From assembly GCF_017303215.1 (NCBI RefSeq), contig NZ_JAEMWU010000001.1, positions 310,001 to 374,000 on the forward strand: DNA of 64,000 nucleotides. Direction: 5' to 3'. Each line of letters starts with the position of its first letter. Within the stretch, counting starts at the first letter, position 1. A program made the translations under genes and the position numbers. Of the stretch, positions 16,695 through 24,175 are shown piece after piece. A model generated the notes under the pieces. That model worked only from the letters and a program-made list of their open reading frames with translations, did not search any database and was not told the DNA's origin. This DNA is from Microbacterium esteraromaticum (GTDB lineage Bacteria; Actinomycetota; Actinomycetes; Actinomycetales; Microbacteriaceae).

Positions 16695-17495
16695 GTGGCC
16701 ATCCCCCTCGCAGATCTCATCCGCATGCCCGACCCGCAGCGCGTCGAGGTGGGTGAGGACGGCGTCGCGTTGGCCACGTACTCGTGGGGAGACCCAGAGG
16801 CCCCCACCGTCGTGCTCGTGCACGGTTTCGCGTCGAGCACGCGAGACACGTGGGTGCTCACCGGATGGGTGCGGATGCTGGAGCGCGAGGGGTACCGCGT
16901 GCTGGGCATCGACCTGCGCGGCCATGGCCGGAGCCAGAAGCCACATGACTCCGCCGGGTACACGGTGCGCACGATGGCATCCGACGTCGAAGCCGTGCTC
17001 GACACGTTCCTGATCGACGAGGCGTACTACGTCGGCTACTCGCTGGGCGCGCGGATCGGCTGGGAGGTTCTGCAGGACCTCGGCGATCGGATCCCGCGGG
17101 CGGTACTGGGCGGCGTACCCGACGGCATCCCGCTGGAGCATCTCGACGTCGCCCAGGTGCGCCGATACATCGCCGACGGCACACCGGTGACGGATGCCCG
17201 CACCGGACGCTATCTCGAGCTCACCGAGCGCGTTCCCGGCAACGACCTCGAAGCTCTGCTCGCACTTGCGTTGGGGCTGCGCGATTCGCGCTCGATCGAC
17301 CCCGATCCGGCACACGCGCCGCAACAGCCGGTGCTGTTCGCGACCGGCGAGCAGGATGCGGTAATCGCGGGATCACGCAGCCTGGCGGCGGCGGCTCCGC
17401 AGAGCTCGTTCCTTGAGATCGCGGGACGCCATCACTTCAACGCGCCGGGCTCGCGGCAGTTCCGGCAGGCCGCGCTGGAGTTCCTGCGCGGGTGA
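16695..17495 (+). CDS. Alpha/beta-hydrolase
   Basis: This cytosolic alpha/beta-hydrolase of 266 aa (GTG start at 16695; ATG at 16725 is an alternative) has the oxyanion motif VLVHGFASSTRDTW, GIDLRGHGRSQKP, nucleophile elbow GYSLGAR (Ser about residue 115), and a late GRHHFNAPG holding the likely catalytic histidine. Substrate cannot be told from sequence. It stands alone, between the divergent MATE gene and the convergent 59-aa membrane protein. Confidence 0.83.
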   Translation: MAIPLADLIRMPDPQRVEVGEDGVALATYSWGDPEAPTVVLVHGFASSTRDTWVLTGWVRMLEREGYRVLGIDLRGHGRSQKPHDSAGYTVRTMASDVEAVLDTFLIDEAYYVGYSLGARIGWEVLQDLGDRIPRAVLGGVPDGIPLEHLDVAQVRRYIADGTPVTDARTGRYLELTERVPGNDLEALLALALGLRDSRSIDPDPAHAPQQPVLFATGEQDAVIAGSRSLAAAAPQSSFLEIAGRHHFNAPGSRQFRQAALEFLRG

Positions 17496-17502
17496 GCGCC
17501 TA

Positions 17503-17682
17503 TCAGTCTGCGCCGCTGCGGAAGAAGGCGCGCAGGGAGAAGTAGACGACGACAGCCACGACGGCGACGAGGGCGAGCTTCACGATCAGGCCCAGCACGG
17601 CGAACAGAATGTTCACCAGCCACCAGGCGATGACGACCGCGCCGATCACACCGAGGATGGTCCAGACCGTGTTCTTGTTCAC
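17503..17682 (-). CDS. 59-aa membrane protein
   Basis: This short ORF starts with GTG (17682) and reads MNKNTVWTILGVIGAVVIAW at the N-terminus, followed by WLVNILFAVLGLIVK, a second hydrophobic helix and a basic end (LRAFFRSGAD). Two closely packed transmembrane helices with almost no loop and a basic C-terminus suggest a real small membrane protein. It resembles the short 'hypothetical membrane protein' entries common in Microbacteriaceae. No function is known. Confidence 0.6.
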   Translation of the reverse strand: MNKNTVWTILGVIGAVVIAWWLVNILFAVLGLIVKLALVAVVAVVVYFSLRAFFRSGAD

Positions 17683-17706
17683 GGCACCAGCCTAAACGCG
17701 TTCGTA

Positions 17707-17743
17707 GCGAGGGGTCCTGCACCGTACGGTGCAGAACCCCTCG
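17707..17743 (-). terminator. Strong hairpin terminator downstream of the NAD(P)-binding oxidoreductase
   Basis: GCGAGGGGT-C-CTGCACC is followed by a GTAC loop and its reverse complement up to 17743, giving two stacked stems with a single bulged mismatch. It lies 16 bases beyond the stop codon of the minus-strand gene at 17760. Confidence 0.75.
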
Positions 17744-17759
17744 CTCTGACGTCAGTCGG

Positions 17760-18335
17760 TCAGCGGTTGAGCGCGAAGCCGGCGTTCCAGCCGACCTTCT
17801 CGGACACGGCGAGGGTCAGCTGCACGAAGCCAAGCGCTTCGAGCTCGCGCGCGCGGGTAAGGGCACCGGCGTCGACCGCGTGCAGGCCGCCCGCTTCGAT
17901 CGCCGTGGCCAGGGACTGCTTGGCAGCGGCATCGTCACCGGCGATGAGCACCGTGGTCGCGTGCGAGCCGACGGTTCCGGTGACGAGGGTCGCAGCGAAG
18001 TTGGTGTTGAACGCCTTCACCACGTGCGCTGAGGGGATCTGCGCCTGCAGTTCGGCGGCGGCCGAGCTGTCGGAGGGCACGACGAGGGCGTCGAAGGTGC
18101 TGAAATCGAGCGGGTTGGTGATGTCGACCACGGTCTTGCCGGCGAGCTGGTCGGCGTAGTCGTCGGCGATCTGGGCCAGCGCCGGGTAGGGCACGGCGAG
18201 CACGACGATGTCACCCTCGAGGCGGGCCTCCCTATCGTCACTGCCGACGTACTGGATCGACGCGCCGCCTCGTGCGAAGACGCCGCCGATGGCCTGGCCC
18301 ATGTTGCCGTTGCCGAAGATCGTGATGGTGGTCAT
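17760..18335 (-). CDS. NADPH-dependent F420 reductase-like oxidoreductase
   Basis: This 191-aa Rossmann-fold protein of the F420-dependent NADP reductase family (PF03807 domain) has the dinucleotide-binding motif GNGNMGQAIGGVFARGG at the N-terminus, then DIVVLAVPYPAL and VVDITNPLD. It is divergently transcribed from a MarR regulator, with a GTTGAATGTTCAAC palindrome in between, so expression is probably induced by quinone or phenolic stress. Several members of this family are annotated only by fold; the electron donor here is not certain. Confidence 0.75.
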   Translation of the reverse strand: MTTITIFGNGNMGQAIGGVFARGGASIQYVGSDDREARLEGDIVVLAVPYPALAQIADDYADQLAGKTVVDITNPLDFSTFDALVVPSDSSAAAELQAQIPSAHVVKAFNTNFAATLVTGTVGSHATTVLIAGDDAAAKQSLATAIEAGGLHAVDAGALTRARELEALGFVQLTLAVSEKVGWNAGFALNR

Positions 18336-18356
18336 GATGTGCTCCCGTCGTAAGTA

Positions 18357-18402
18357 GTTGAATGTTCAACGTCTTGTGTGGTCAACATCATTGAAGTGTC
18401 AA
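18357..18402. promoter_or_regulatory. MarR operators between the regulator and oxidoreductase genes
   Basis: GTTGAATGTTCAAC (18357-18370, perfect 6-2-6) and TTGAAGTGTCAA (18391-18402, 4-4-4) lie in the divergent intergenic region, the first next to the oxidoreductase start, the second 22 bases before the MarR ATG. TACGAT (18413-18418) is a likely -10 box six bases before that ATG, so the MarR mRNA is probably leaderless. Confidence 0.7.
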
Positions 18403-18424
18403 CTATTCCCGGTACGATCGGGAC

Positions 18425-18919
18425 ATGGCCGAGTCACGGACACCACGCGGGTTCACCGACGAGGAACGCCGCACCTGGGCACCCCTCACGGCAGTGCTGG
18501 AGCTGCTGCCGCATGAGGTCGATGCGCAACTGCTGCGCGACGAGGACCTCACGCACTTCGACTACGCGACGCTCTCGATGCTCGCCCTCGCCGAAGGGCG
18601 CGAGCTGCGCATGACCAGCCTCGCGATGGGCGTCAATGCCACGCTCTCGCGACTCTCCCATGCGGTCAGTCGCCTCGAGAAGCGCGGGTTCGTGCGGCGC
18701 GCGCGCAGCACAGAGGACGCCAGGGCCACGCTGGTCAAGCTGACCGCCGACGGGCACCGCAAGGTGATCCGCGCCACCCCAGGTCACGTCGATACCGTGC
18801 GCGCACTGGTCTTCGACGCACTCTCTACCGAGCAGCGACGCCAGCTGCACGACATCACGATCGCGCTCCTGACGCGACTCGACCCCGACCAGCGCATGCT
18901 CGCCAGCCGGATGGGCTGA
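18425..18919 (+). CDS. MarR-family repressor (MhqR/CatR-like role)
   Basis: This 164-aa winged-helix MarR regulator has the recognition helix region NATLSRLSHAVSRLEKRGFV and wing ARSTEDARATLVKLTADG. The same palindrome (GTTGAATGTNCAAC) occurs in front of the divergent oxidoreductase and of the ring-cleaving dioxygenase gene downstream, so it very likely represses both, as MhqR and YodB-type MarR proteins do in Firmicutes. It has no cysteine, so sensing is unlikely to be by thiol oxidation; a ligand-binding mechanism is more plausible. Confidence 0.9.
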   Translation: MAESRTPRGFTDEERRTWAPLTAVLELLPHEVDAQLLRDEDLTHFDYATLSMLALAEGRELRMTSLAMGVNATLSRLSHAVSRLEKRGFVRRARSTEDARATLVKLTADGHRKVIRATPGHVDTVRALVFDALSTEQRRQLHDITIALLTRLDPDQRMLASRMG

Positions 18920-18926
18920 GCCCACC

Positions 18927-18963
18927 CTCGCGCTGAACCGCGCCGGGCCCGGTTCAGCGCGAG
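18927..18963. terminator. Bidirectional terminator between MarR and dioxygenase genes
   Basis: CTCGCGCTGAACCG (18927-18940) and CGGTTCAGCGCGAG (18950-18963) form a perfect 14-bp stem with a 9-base loop. It sits between the convergent MarR and dioxygenase genes and includes the last codons of the latter. Confidence 0.75.
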
Positions 18964-19880
18964 AGTACCTCGTCGACGTCGGCACCCGGCAGTGCGACCG
19001 TGACGTTCGTGCCCCAGGGGTCATCGAGCGAGATCGATCGACCGTCGTCGGCGAACTGCAGACCCCGGTGGGCGAGCCGAGCGGCGAGCGCATCGAGGTC
19101 GTCGCGGTTGGGCACGGTGAGGGCGACCTCGCCGAGGCCAAGGCTCGCGGCGCGCGGCCCTGCGCCGGCGCTGTTCCAGGTGTTCATCGCGACGTGGTGG
19201 TGGTAACCGCCCGCGGCGGCGAACAGGGCGCCGGGGTAGGTGTCGACGGTGGTCTCGAAGCCGAGCGCGTCGACGTAGAAGGCGCGGGCCGTCGGGATGT
19301 CACCGACCTGCAGGTGCACGTGGCCGACCCGCCCCGCGGTGGTGGCGACACCGGCGAGCACGCTCTGGTCGAGGTGGCGCTGCAGGTAGGCGTTGGGGTC
19401 GAGGTACAGGGTCGACATCTGCAGGGTGCCGTGCTCGTACCGCCACTGCGACCGGTCGCGGTCGACGTAGAGCTCGATGCCGTTGCCCTCGGGGTCGGTG
19501 AAGTAGAAGGCCTCACTGACCAGGTGGTCGCTCGATCCGGTGAACTGACCGCGCTGATCCTGCGCTGCGCGCAGCACGGTCGCGGCGAGGGCGGGCGCAT
19601 CGTCGAAGAGGAATGCCGTGTGGAACAGGCCGGCCTGGCGGGGATCGACAGCGGGAAGACCCGGCGTGCCGATCAGGCGCACCATCGGGGTGGCGCCCCG
19701 CCCGAGGACGCGGTGCACCTCGGTTCCGCGGGAGCGCTCTTCGAGCGGTTCGAGCGCGAGCGCGTTGGCGTAGTACGAGGTCATCACCTCGAGGTCGCCG
19801 ACGCGCAACGTCACCGCGTCCATCGCGGTGTGAGCGTTCAAGACCCGTTCGGGTGCTGACGTGGTGCGCTGAGCGTTCAT
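18954..19880 (-). CDS. Ring-cleaving (extradiol/glyoxalase-fold) dioxygenase
   Basis: This 308-aa vicinal-oxygen-chelate protein has two glyoxalase-like modules. Iron ligands expected in CatE/MhqA-type catechol 2,3-dioxygenases are visible: HTAFLF in the first module, HVHLQVGDI and a GYHHHVAMNTW histidine in the second, and GNGIELY carrying the glutamate. The gene is preceded by TTGGTTGAATGTACAACCAA and lies beside a MarR repressor, like the Bacillus MhqR regulon, so it may degrade hydroquinones or catechols. Confidence 0.85.
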   Translation of the reverse strand: MNAQRTTSAPERVLNAHTAMDAVTLRVGDLEVMTSYYANALALEPLEERSRGTEVHRVLGRGATPMVRLIGTPGLPAVDPRQAGLFHTAFLFDDAPALAATVLRAAQDQRGQFTGSSDHLVSEAFYFTDPEGNGIELYVDRDRSQWRYEHGTLQMSTLYLDPNAYLQRHLDQSVLAGVATTAGRVGHVHLQVGDIPTARAFYVDALGFETTVDTYPGALFAAAGGYHHHVAMNTWNSAGAGPRAASLGLGEVALTVPNRDDLDALAARLAHRGLQFADDGRSISLDDPWGTNVTVALPGADVDEVLSR

Positions 19881-19901
19881 GGCTTCCTCCGGTTCGATGC
19901 G

Positions 19902-19921
19902 TTGGTTGAATGTACAACCAA
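19902..19921 (-). promoter_or_regulatory. MarR-type operator in front of the dioxygenase
   Basis: TTGGTTG-AATGTA-CAACCAA is a perfect 7-6-7 inverted repeat just upstream of the dioxygenase start. Its core GTTGAATGTACAAC differs from the palindrome at 18357-18370 at one base only. Confidence 0.7.
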
Positions 19922-20029
19922 ACGCTGCACCGGTTCATTCCCGGCGCCCGATCCGATCGGACGATGAGGGTCGCGCCGCACCGATGGGCGAGGATGGATG
20001 CCGAGTGTTCGCCCGACCCTGGAGTGCCC

Positions 20030-20431
20030 GTGTCATCCATCCGCCGCCCGTTCGTGACGCCCGCCGCACTGATCGCTGCGGTTCTGCTGCTGAGCGGATG
20101 CGCCTCGGCACAGAGCGTCGCCGGGCAGGCAGCATCCGACGTCGAGGCGACCGGTGAGACCACCGAGGTGACCGTGACGGTCGAGGGTATGCGATACATC
20201 CCCGACGTCGTCGAGGTGCCCGTCGGCGACGAGCTGATCATCACGTTCGAGAACACCGGCACCGACGTGCACGACCTCGTGCTGGCCAACAGCACCGGTA
20301 CGGATCACCTGGGCCCGGGCGAGACCGAGGTGATCGAGGTCGGCGTGATCTCGGCCGATATGGATGCCTGGTGCTCGGTCGGCAATCACCGCGCGATGGG
20401 CATGGAGATGACGATCCGGGCGATCGACTGA
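20030..20431 (+). CDS. Cupredoxin-domain lipoprotein
   Basis: This 133-aa exported lipoprotein (GTG start 20030 behind GGAG) has the lipobox LLSGC followed by a cupredoxin domain. All four type-1 copper ligands can be seen: H in TDVHDLV, C and H in CSVGNH, and M in RAMGM. Such small blue-copper-like proteins in Actinobacteria act as electron carriers or copper-binding chaperones at the outer face of the membrane. No partner oxidase or Cu transporter is adjacent, so the role is open. Confidence 0.85.
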   Translation: MSSIRRPFVTPAALIAAVLLLSGCASAQSVAGQAASDVEATGETTEVTVTVEGMRYIPDVVEVPVGDELIITFENTGTDVHDLVLANSTGTDHLGPGETEVIEVGVISADMDAWCSVGNHRAMGMEMTIRAID

Positions 20432-20460
20432 CATCGCCCTGAGCAGCGCCTCACGAACAG

Positions 20461-20497
20461 CATCGGTGCGCCTCACCGCAGCGGAGGCGCACCGATG
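20461..20497. terminator. Bidirectional terminator between cupredoxin and adhP
   Basis: CATCGGTGCGCCTC (20461-20474) pairs with GAGGCGCACCGATG (20484-20497), a perfect 14-bp stem with a 9-base loop, between two convergent genes. Confidence 0.75.
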
Positions 20498-20519
20498 GGT
20501 CTGATCAGAACTTCTCGGC

Positions 20520-21587
20520 TCAGTACTTCATGACGATGCGGCCGTCGATCTGGCCGCGCTCCATGCGCTCGAAGATGTCGTTGATGTCGTCGAGCGGCTC
20601 GACGGCGACCGTGGGGTGGATCTCACCGCGGGCGAAGAAGTCGAGCGCCTCGGCCATGTCCTGCCGGGTGCCGACGATCGAGCCGCGGATGGTGATCGCG
20701 CGCAGCACGATATCGAAGATGTCGGCGGGGAAGTCGCCCGGGGGCAGACCGTTGAACACGATCGTCGCGCCGCGGCGGGTGACGGCGAGCGCCTGGCCGA
20801 ACGCCTTCGGGTGCACAGCGGTGACGAGCACACCGTGGGCTCCGCCGATGGCCTGCTGCACGGCCTCGCCGGGGTCGTCGGTGGCCGCGTTGACGGTCAC
20901 CTCGGCGCCGTGCTTGCGGGCCAGGGCGAGCTTGCTCTCGTCGATGTCGACGGCGACGACGCGCATGCCCATCGAGCGGGCGTACTGCACGGCGATGTGG
21001 CCGAGCCCGCCGATGCCCGAGATGACGACCCACTCCCCCGGCTTGACGCCGGTCATCTTCAGTCCCTTGTAGACGGTGACGCCGGCGCACAGGATGGGGG
21101 CGACCTCGACAGGGTCGACGCCATCGGGAATGCGCGCCGCGAAGCGCTCGTCGACGAGCATGTACTCGCCGAAGCTGCCGTCGACCGAGTAGCCACCGTT
21201 GTGCTGGCTCTCGCACAGGGTCTCCCAGCCGGTGCGGCAGTACTCGCACTCACCGCAGGCGCTCCACAGCCAGGCGTTGCCGACCTTCTGGCCGATCTCG
21301 AGCGAGGTGACGCCCTCGCCGAGCGCGACGACCTCGCCGTAGCCCTCGTGGCCGGGAATGAGGTCGGCCTTCGGGGCGACGGGCCAGTCGCCCCGAACGG
21401 CGTGCAGGTCGGTGTGGCACACGCCGCTGGTGATCAGGCGCACGAGGGCCTGGCCGGGTCCGGGGGTGGGAATCGAGACGTCCTGCACCGCGAGCGTGTG
21501 CTCGGGGGTGGTGACGGCGGCACGCATCGTGCCGGAAGGTACTGTGCCGCGGCCGGTACTCGAAGAGGTTTCGGTCAGAATGGTCAT
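20520..21587 (-). CDS. adhP: Zinc-dependent alcohol dehydrogenase AdhP
   Basis: This 355-aa medium-chain dehydrogenase oxidises alcohols to aldehydes with NAD. Catalytic zinc ligands are in SGVCHTDLH (C and nearby H), GHEGYGEV and WLWSACGECEYCRTGWETLC, which also carries the structural zinc cysteines; the Rossmann motif is GIGGLGHIAVQYA. The ATG at 21587 follows a GGAAG ribosome site; a long in-frame extension upstream is not coding. Three GTTGC(A/G) repeats with 10-bp spacing sit 66-91 bases upstream and match a ladder in front of the aldehyde dehydrogenase operon, pointing to a shared activator. Confidence 0.93.
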   Translation of the reverse strand: MTILTETSSSTGRGTVPSGTMRAAVTTPEHTLAVQDVSIPTPGPGQALVRLITSGVCHTDLHAVRGDWPVAPKADLIPGHEGYGEVVALGEGVTSLEIGQKVGNAWLWSACGECEYCRTGWETLCESQHNGGYSVDGSFGEYMLVDERFAARIPDGVDPVEVAPILCAGVTVYKGLKMTGVKPGEWVVISGIGGLGHIAVQYARSMGMRVVAVDIDESKLALARKHGAEVTVNAATDDPGEAVQQAIGGAHGVLVTAVHPKAFGQALAVTRRGATIVFNGLPPGDFPADIFDIVLRAITIRGSIVGTRQDMAEALDFFARGEIHPTVAVEPLDDINDIFERMERGQIDGRIVMKY

Positions 21588-21652
21588 CGGTTTCACTTCC
21601 TTGTGCGGGGCGGACGGTCGCCGCCCTCGGGCATGAAGGTACGTGCGCCTCC

Positions 21653-21678
21653 GTTGCACCCGGTTGCGCTCGGTTGCA
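21653..21678 (-). promoter_or_regulatory. GTTGCA ladder upstream of adhP (three units, 10-bp period)
   Basis: GTTGCA at 21653, GTTGCG at 21663 and GTTGCA at 21673 lie exactly 10 bp apart, all in the same orientation, i.e. on one face of the helix. The same unit and period are found upstream of the aldehyde dehydrogenase operon at 55058-55093. Confidence 0.75.
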
Positions 21679-21734
21679 CGGCCGCGAAACCCCTGCCGAA
21701 TACCCTGAGCACGCCGACCGATACGAGGAGAACG

Positions 21735-22634
21735 ATGTTCGACAGTCCCCTCTCGGCATCGGCCTACGAGGTTCTGGGGGTCGCGCCCGAGGCATCCGAT
21801 GATGAGCTGCGCCGGGCGTTCCGGCTGCAGTTGCGTCGCACGCATCCGGATGCCGGCGGCGACGCCGCCGTCTTCATCCGCGTGCAGCGGGCGTGGGAGC
21901 TGGTGGGCACCCCGCAGAGCCGCGCCGCGTACGACCGTGGGCACGGTTTCGCGGGCGCGGAGCAGTGGAGCGGGTGGGGTGCGCCGCCGCGCACCGACAC
22001 GCGCCCCCGCGCGCAGGTGCACGGCGAGGCGGGCGGCTGGCTGCGACGCCAGTACGTCGCGCGGGTGCAGGAGCGGGCGGATGCTGACATCGCCGCCCCG
22101 TACGATCCGGCGTTCGTGCGCACGATCCCCGTCGAGCTGCGGGCACTGCTGGCGCACGCCCTCGCCGAGGAGGAGAGTGCGCGGATCCTCGCCGGTCTCG
22201 GCATGGGCTTCACCGTGTGGCACGACGTGGCCGCACCTCACGAAGCGGACGCCGACGGCAAGATCGACCACGTCGTGCTCGGACCGTCGGGGCTGTTCGG
22301 TGTGATGTCGGCCGATACCGGCGGGGATGTGCGGTTCCGAGGCGGAGAGGTTCTGGGAGCGGATGCCCCCGTGGGCGGTCTGGTCAAGGGCATCCGACTT
22401 CTCTCTCGCACCGCGCGCGTACGCTTCAGCGCGGCACTGCTGGTCTTTCCCGACGACGACCTCGCCGAGCCGGTCGTGCCGATCCGCACCGAACGCAGCA
22501 TGCTCGTCGCCGTCATGCGGCGCAGCGTGCTGCCGACGGTGCTGCGCACGGGCATCCGCGGCACGCGCGTGATCGGCGGCAACGAACTGTTCGATGTGCG
22601 CACCCGCCTGCAGCAGACCGTGCGGTTCGCCTGA
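21735..22634 (+). CDS. J-domain protein with NERD-like C-terminal domain
   Basis: This 299-aa protein has an N-terminal DnaJ domain (residues 8-65, with the HPD motif in RRTHPDAGG) that should stimulate an Hsp70 ATPase. There is no Gly/Phe-rich or zinc-finger region. The second half contains KIDHVVLGPSGLFGVMSADT, which resembles the core of NERD (nuclease-related) domains, although the expected downstream lysine is replaced. The start ATG 21735 follows GAGGAG. It may be a specialised co-chaperone with a nucleic-acid-related partner domain. Confidence 0.75.
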   Translation: MFDSPLSASAYEVLGVAPEASDDELRRAFRLQLRRTHPDAGGDAAVFIRVQRAWELVGTPQSRAAYDRGHGFAGAEQWSGWGAPPRTDTRPRAQVHGEAGGWLRRQYVARVQERADADIAAPYDPAFVRTIPVELRALLAHALAEEESARILAGLGMGFTVWHDVAAPHEADADGKIDHVVLGPSGLFGVMSADTGGDVRFRGGEVLGADAPVGGLVKGIRLLSRTARVRFSAALLVFPDDDLAEPVVPIRTERSMLVAVMRRSVLPTVLRTGIRGTRVIGGNELFDVRTRLQQTVRFA

Positions 22635-22647
22635 CGGCGGGCCGGTC

Positions 22648-23337
22648 TCAGGCCTGCACGGATCGTGCCGTCGGCGGAGGTTCGCCGATCTCGTCGACGG
22701 TGTGGTCACCGCACGGCGTCGCGGTCACGGTGGCGCGTTCGATGCGAGTGACGAGGAACCACCGCATCGCCTGCCGCAGGTGGCACCACCCGATCAGATA
22801 CCAGCGTCCGGACGTCGAGGCGAAGATCACCGGCTCGACATCGCGCGTGGTCGTCGCACCGTCGCCGGACGTGTAACGCAGGCGCACGATCCGCTGCTCG
22901 GCCATCCCCTCTTCAAGCGCCGACCGGACCGCTCTCCCAGGGGCCTGGCCGCCGTCGACCCAGATGCGTCGCGCGAGCCCGTCGGCCTTCGCACGTGTGG
23001 TGGGGTCGAGCACATCCATGATCTTTCGGACGCCCGCCGAGGCGAGGTCGGCGTAGGGCGCGTCGGCTGCGGCAGCGACGGCCGCGAGCAGCGCGACGGC
23101 CTGCGCGGGACTCAGGGTGATGGGTGGCAGGTTCGCCCGCGACGAGACGCCGTAGCCACCACCCGGTCCTGGCCTCGACCAGATCGGCACACCGCTGTTC
23201 TCGAGAGCGTCGAGGTCTCGCTTGATCGTCCGCAACGAGACCCCGAACTCGTCAGCCAGCCGCTGCGCTGTGCATCCGCGCGCACCACGTCGTCGCAGCA
23301 TCTCTGCGAGCGCGTGCAGACGTTCGGTTCTCTTCAC
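22648..23337 (-). CDS. WYL-domain transcriptional regulator
   Basis: This 229-aa regulator has an HTH_11-type winged helix (residues 1-60: QRLADEFGVSLRTIKRDLDAL) and a C-terminal WYL domain (SGRWYLIGWCHLRQAMRWFLVTRI, read in two parts). WYL domains bind nucleic acids or small ligands. It is divergent from the alpha/beta-hydrolase gene at 23419, which it probably controls. The GTG at 23337 gives the usual MKRTERL start; an upstream ATG at 23373 would add 12 residues. Confidence 0.85.
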   Translation of the reverse strand: MKRTERLHALAEMLRRRGARGCTAQRLADEFGVSLRTIKRDLDALENSGVPIWSRPGPGGGYGVSSRANLPPITLSPAQAVALLAAVAAAADAPYADLASAGVRKIMDVLDPTTRAKADGLARRIWVDGGQAPGRAVRSALEEGMAEQRIVRLRYTSGDGATTTRDVEPVIFASTSGRWYLIGWCHLRQAMRWFLVTRIERATVTATPCGDHTVDEIGEPPPTARSVQA

Positions 23338-23356
23338 CTCACCACCCTGCCAAAGT

Positions 23357-23371
23357 TTGTCAAACCTTGTC
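23357..23371. promoter_or_regulatory. TGTCA direct repeat in the WYL/hydrolase divergent promoter
   Basis: TGTCAAACCTTGTCA contains two TGTCA half-sites 10 bp apart in the same orientation, between the divergent WYL regulator and hydrolase genes. The arrangement suggests a binding site for the WYL protein. Confidence 0.35.
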
Positions 23372-23418
23372 ATAAACAGTGCCATGCCGTTGTCGTGCGC
23401 CCCTGCGACGCTGGTGGC

Positions 23419-24138
23419 ATGACACATCTCACCAGCGCTCCCCCGCTCCTGCTCGTTCCCGGCCACTGGCTGGGCGCCTGGGCCTGGGACGAGGTCGCCC
23501 GCCTGCTCGAAGCGCAGGGCGTGCCGACGACAGCCCTGACGCTGCCCGGGCTCGACGAGACCGACCCCGACCGAGCAGACCGCACGCTCGACGACCAGGC
23601 GGCGGCCATCGCACGCGTTGTCGCCGCTCAGTCCGAGCCCGTGGTGATCGTCGCGCACAGCGGAGCGAACGCGCCGGTGACCCTCGTGCTGGACCGCATG
23701 TCCGACCGCGTGGCCCGCGTGGTGTGGGTCGACAGCGGCCCGGTGGCGGCCGGCAGCGCCTTCGCACCCGACTACCCCGAAGGGGAAGTCGCGCTCGCGC
23801 TGCCGCCGTTCGAGGTGCTCGCACAGCAGGCGAGCGTCGAGGGACTCGAGGCGGCAGCACTCGAGCGCTTTCGATCCCGTGCCGTCGCGCAACCAGTGCC
23901 CGTGCTGCGGCAGGCCGTGGAGCTGACCGACGCTGCTCGATTCGCCGTGCCGACGACACTGGTGTGCTGCTCGATCCCGAGCGCACAGGTGATCGAACTC
24001 GTCGCGGCAGGACACCCGATGTTCGCCGAGCTCGGCAACTACACGGACGTCGACTACCGCGATCTGCCGACCGGGCACTGGCCGATGTGGAGCCGTCCCG
24101 GCGACCTCGCGGAGGTGCTTGCCGAGGTCAGCCGCTGA
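23419..24138 (+). CDS. Alpha/beta-hydrolase (esterase-like)
   Basis: This 239-aa alpha/beta-hydrolase of the short, signal-less type shows the motif LLLVPGHWLGAWAWDEVA, an AHSGAN nucleophile elbow (Ser about residue 83) and a late LPTGHWPMWSRP carrying the histidine. It resembles the EstC/'alpha/beta fold hydrolase' group found next to WYL regulators. The start codon is the ATG at 23419. The substrate is unknown; control by the divergent WYL regulator is likely. Confidence 0.82.
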   Translation: MTHLTSAPPLLLVPGHWLGAWAWDEVARLLEAQGVPTTALTLPGLDETDPDRADRTLDDQAAAIARVVAAQSEPVVIVAHSGANAPVTLVLDRMSDRVARVVWVDSGPVAAGSAFAPDYPEGEVALALPPFEVLAQQASVEGLEAAALERFRSRAVAQPVPVLRQAVELTDAARFAVPTTLVCCSIPSAQVIELVAAGHPMFAELGNYTDVDYRDLPTGHWPMWSRPGDLAEVLAEVSR

Positions 24139-24175
24139 GAGGTGAGAGGCTGGAGTCTTCGGCGGAAGGGGCGAC

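Noticed and set aside
17707..17743. Hairpin at 17707 as a third copy of repeat family 1
   Set aside because: It shares only GAGGGGT with the family; the rest of the stem differs and the position fits an ordinary terminator.
20520..22709. A single 729-residue fusion of AdhP with an N-terminal extension
   Set aside because: The first 374 residues are arginine/histidine-rich with no domain, and they overlap the well-supported J-domain gene on the opposite strand.
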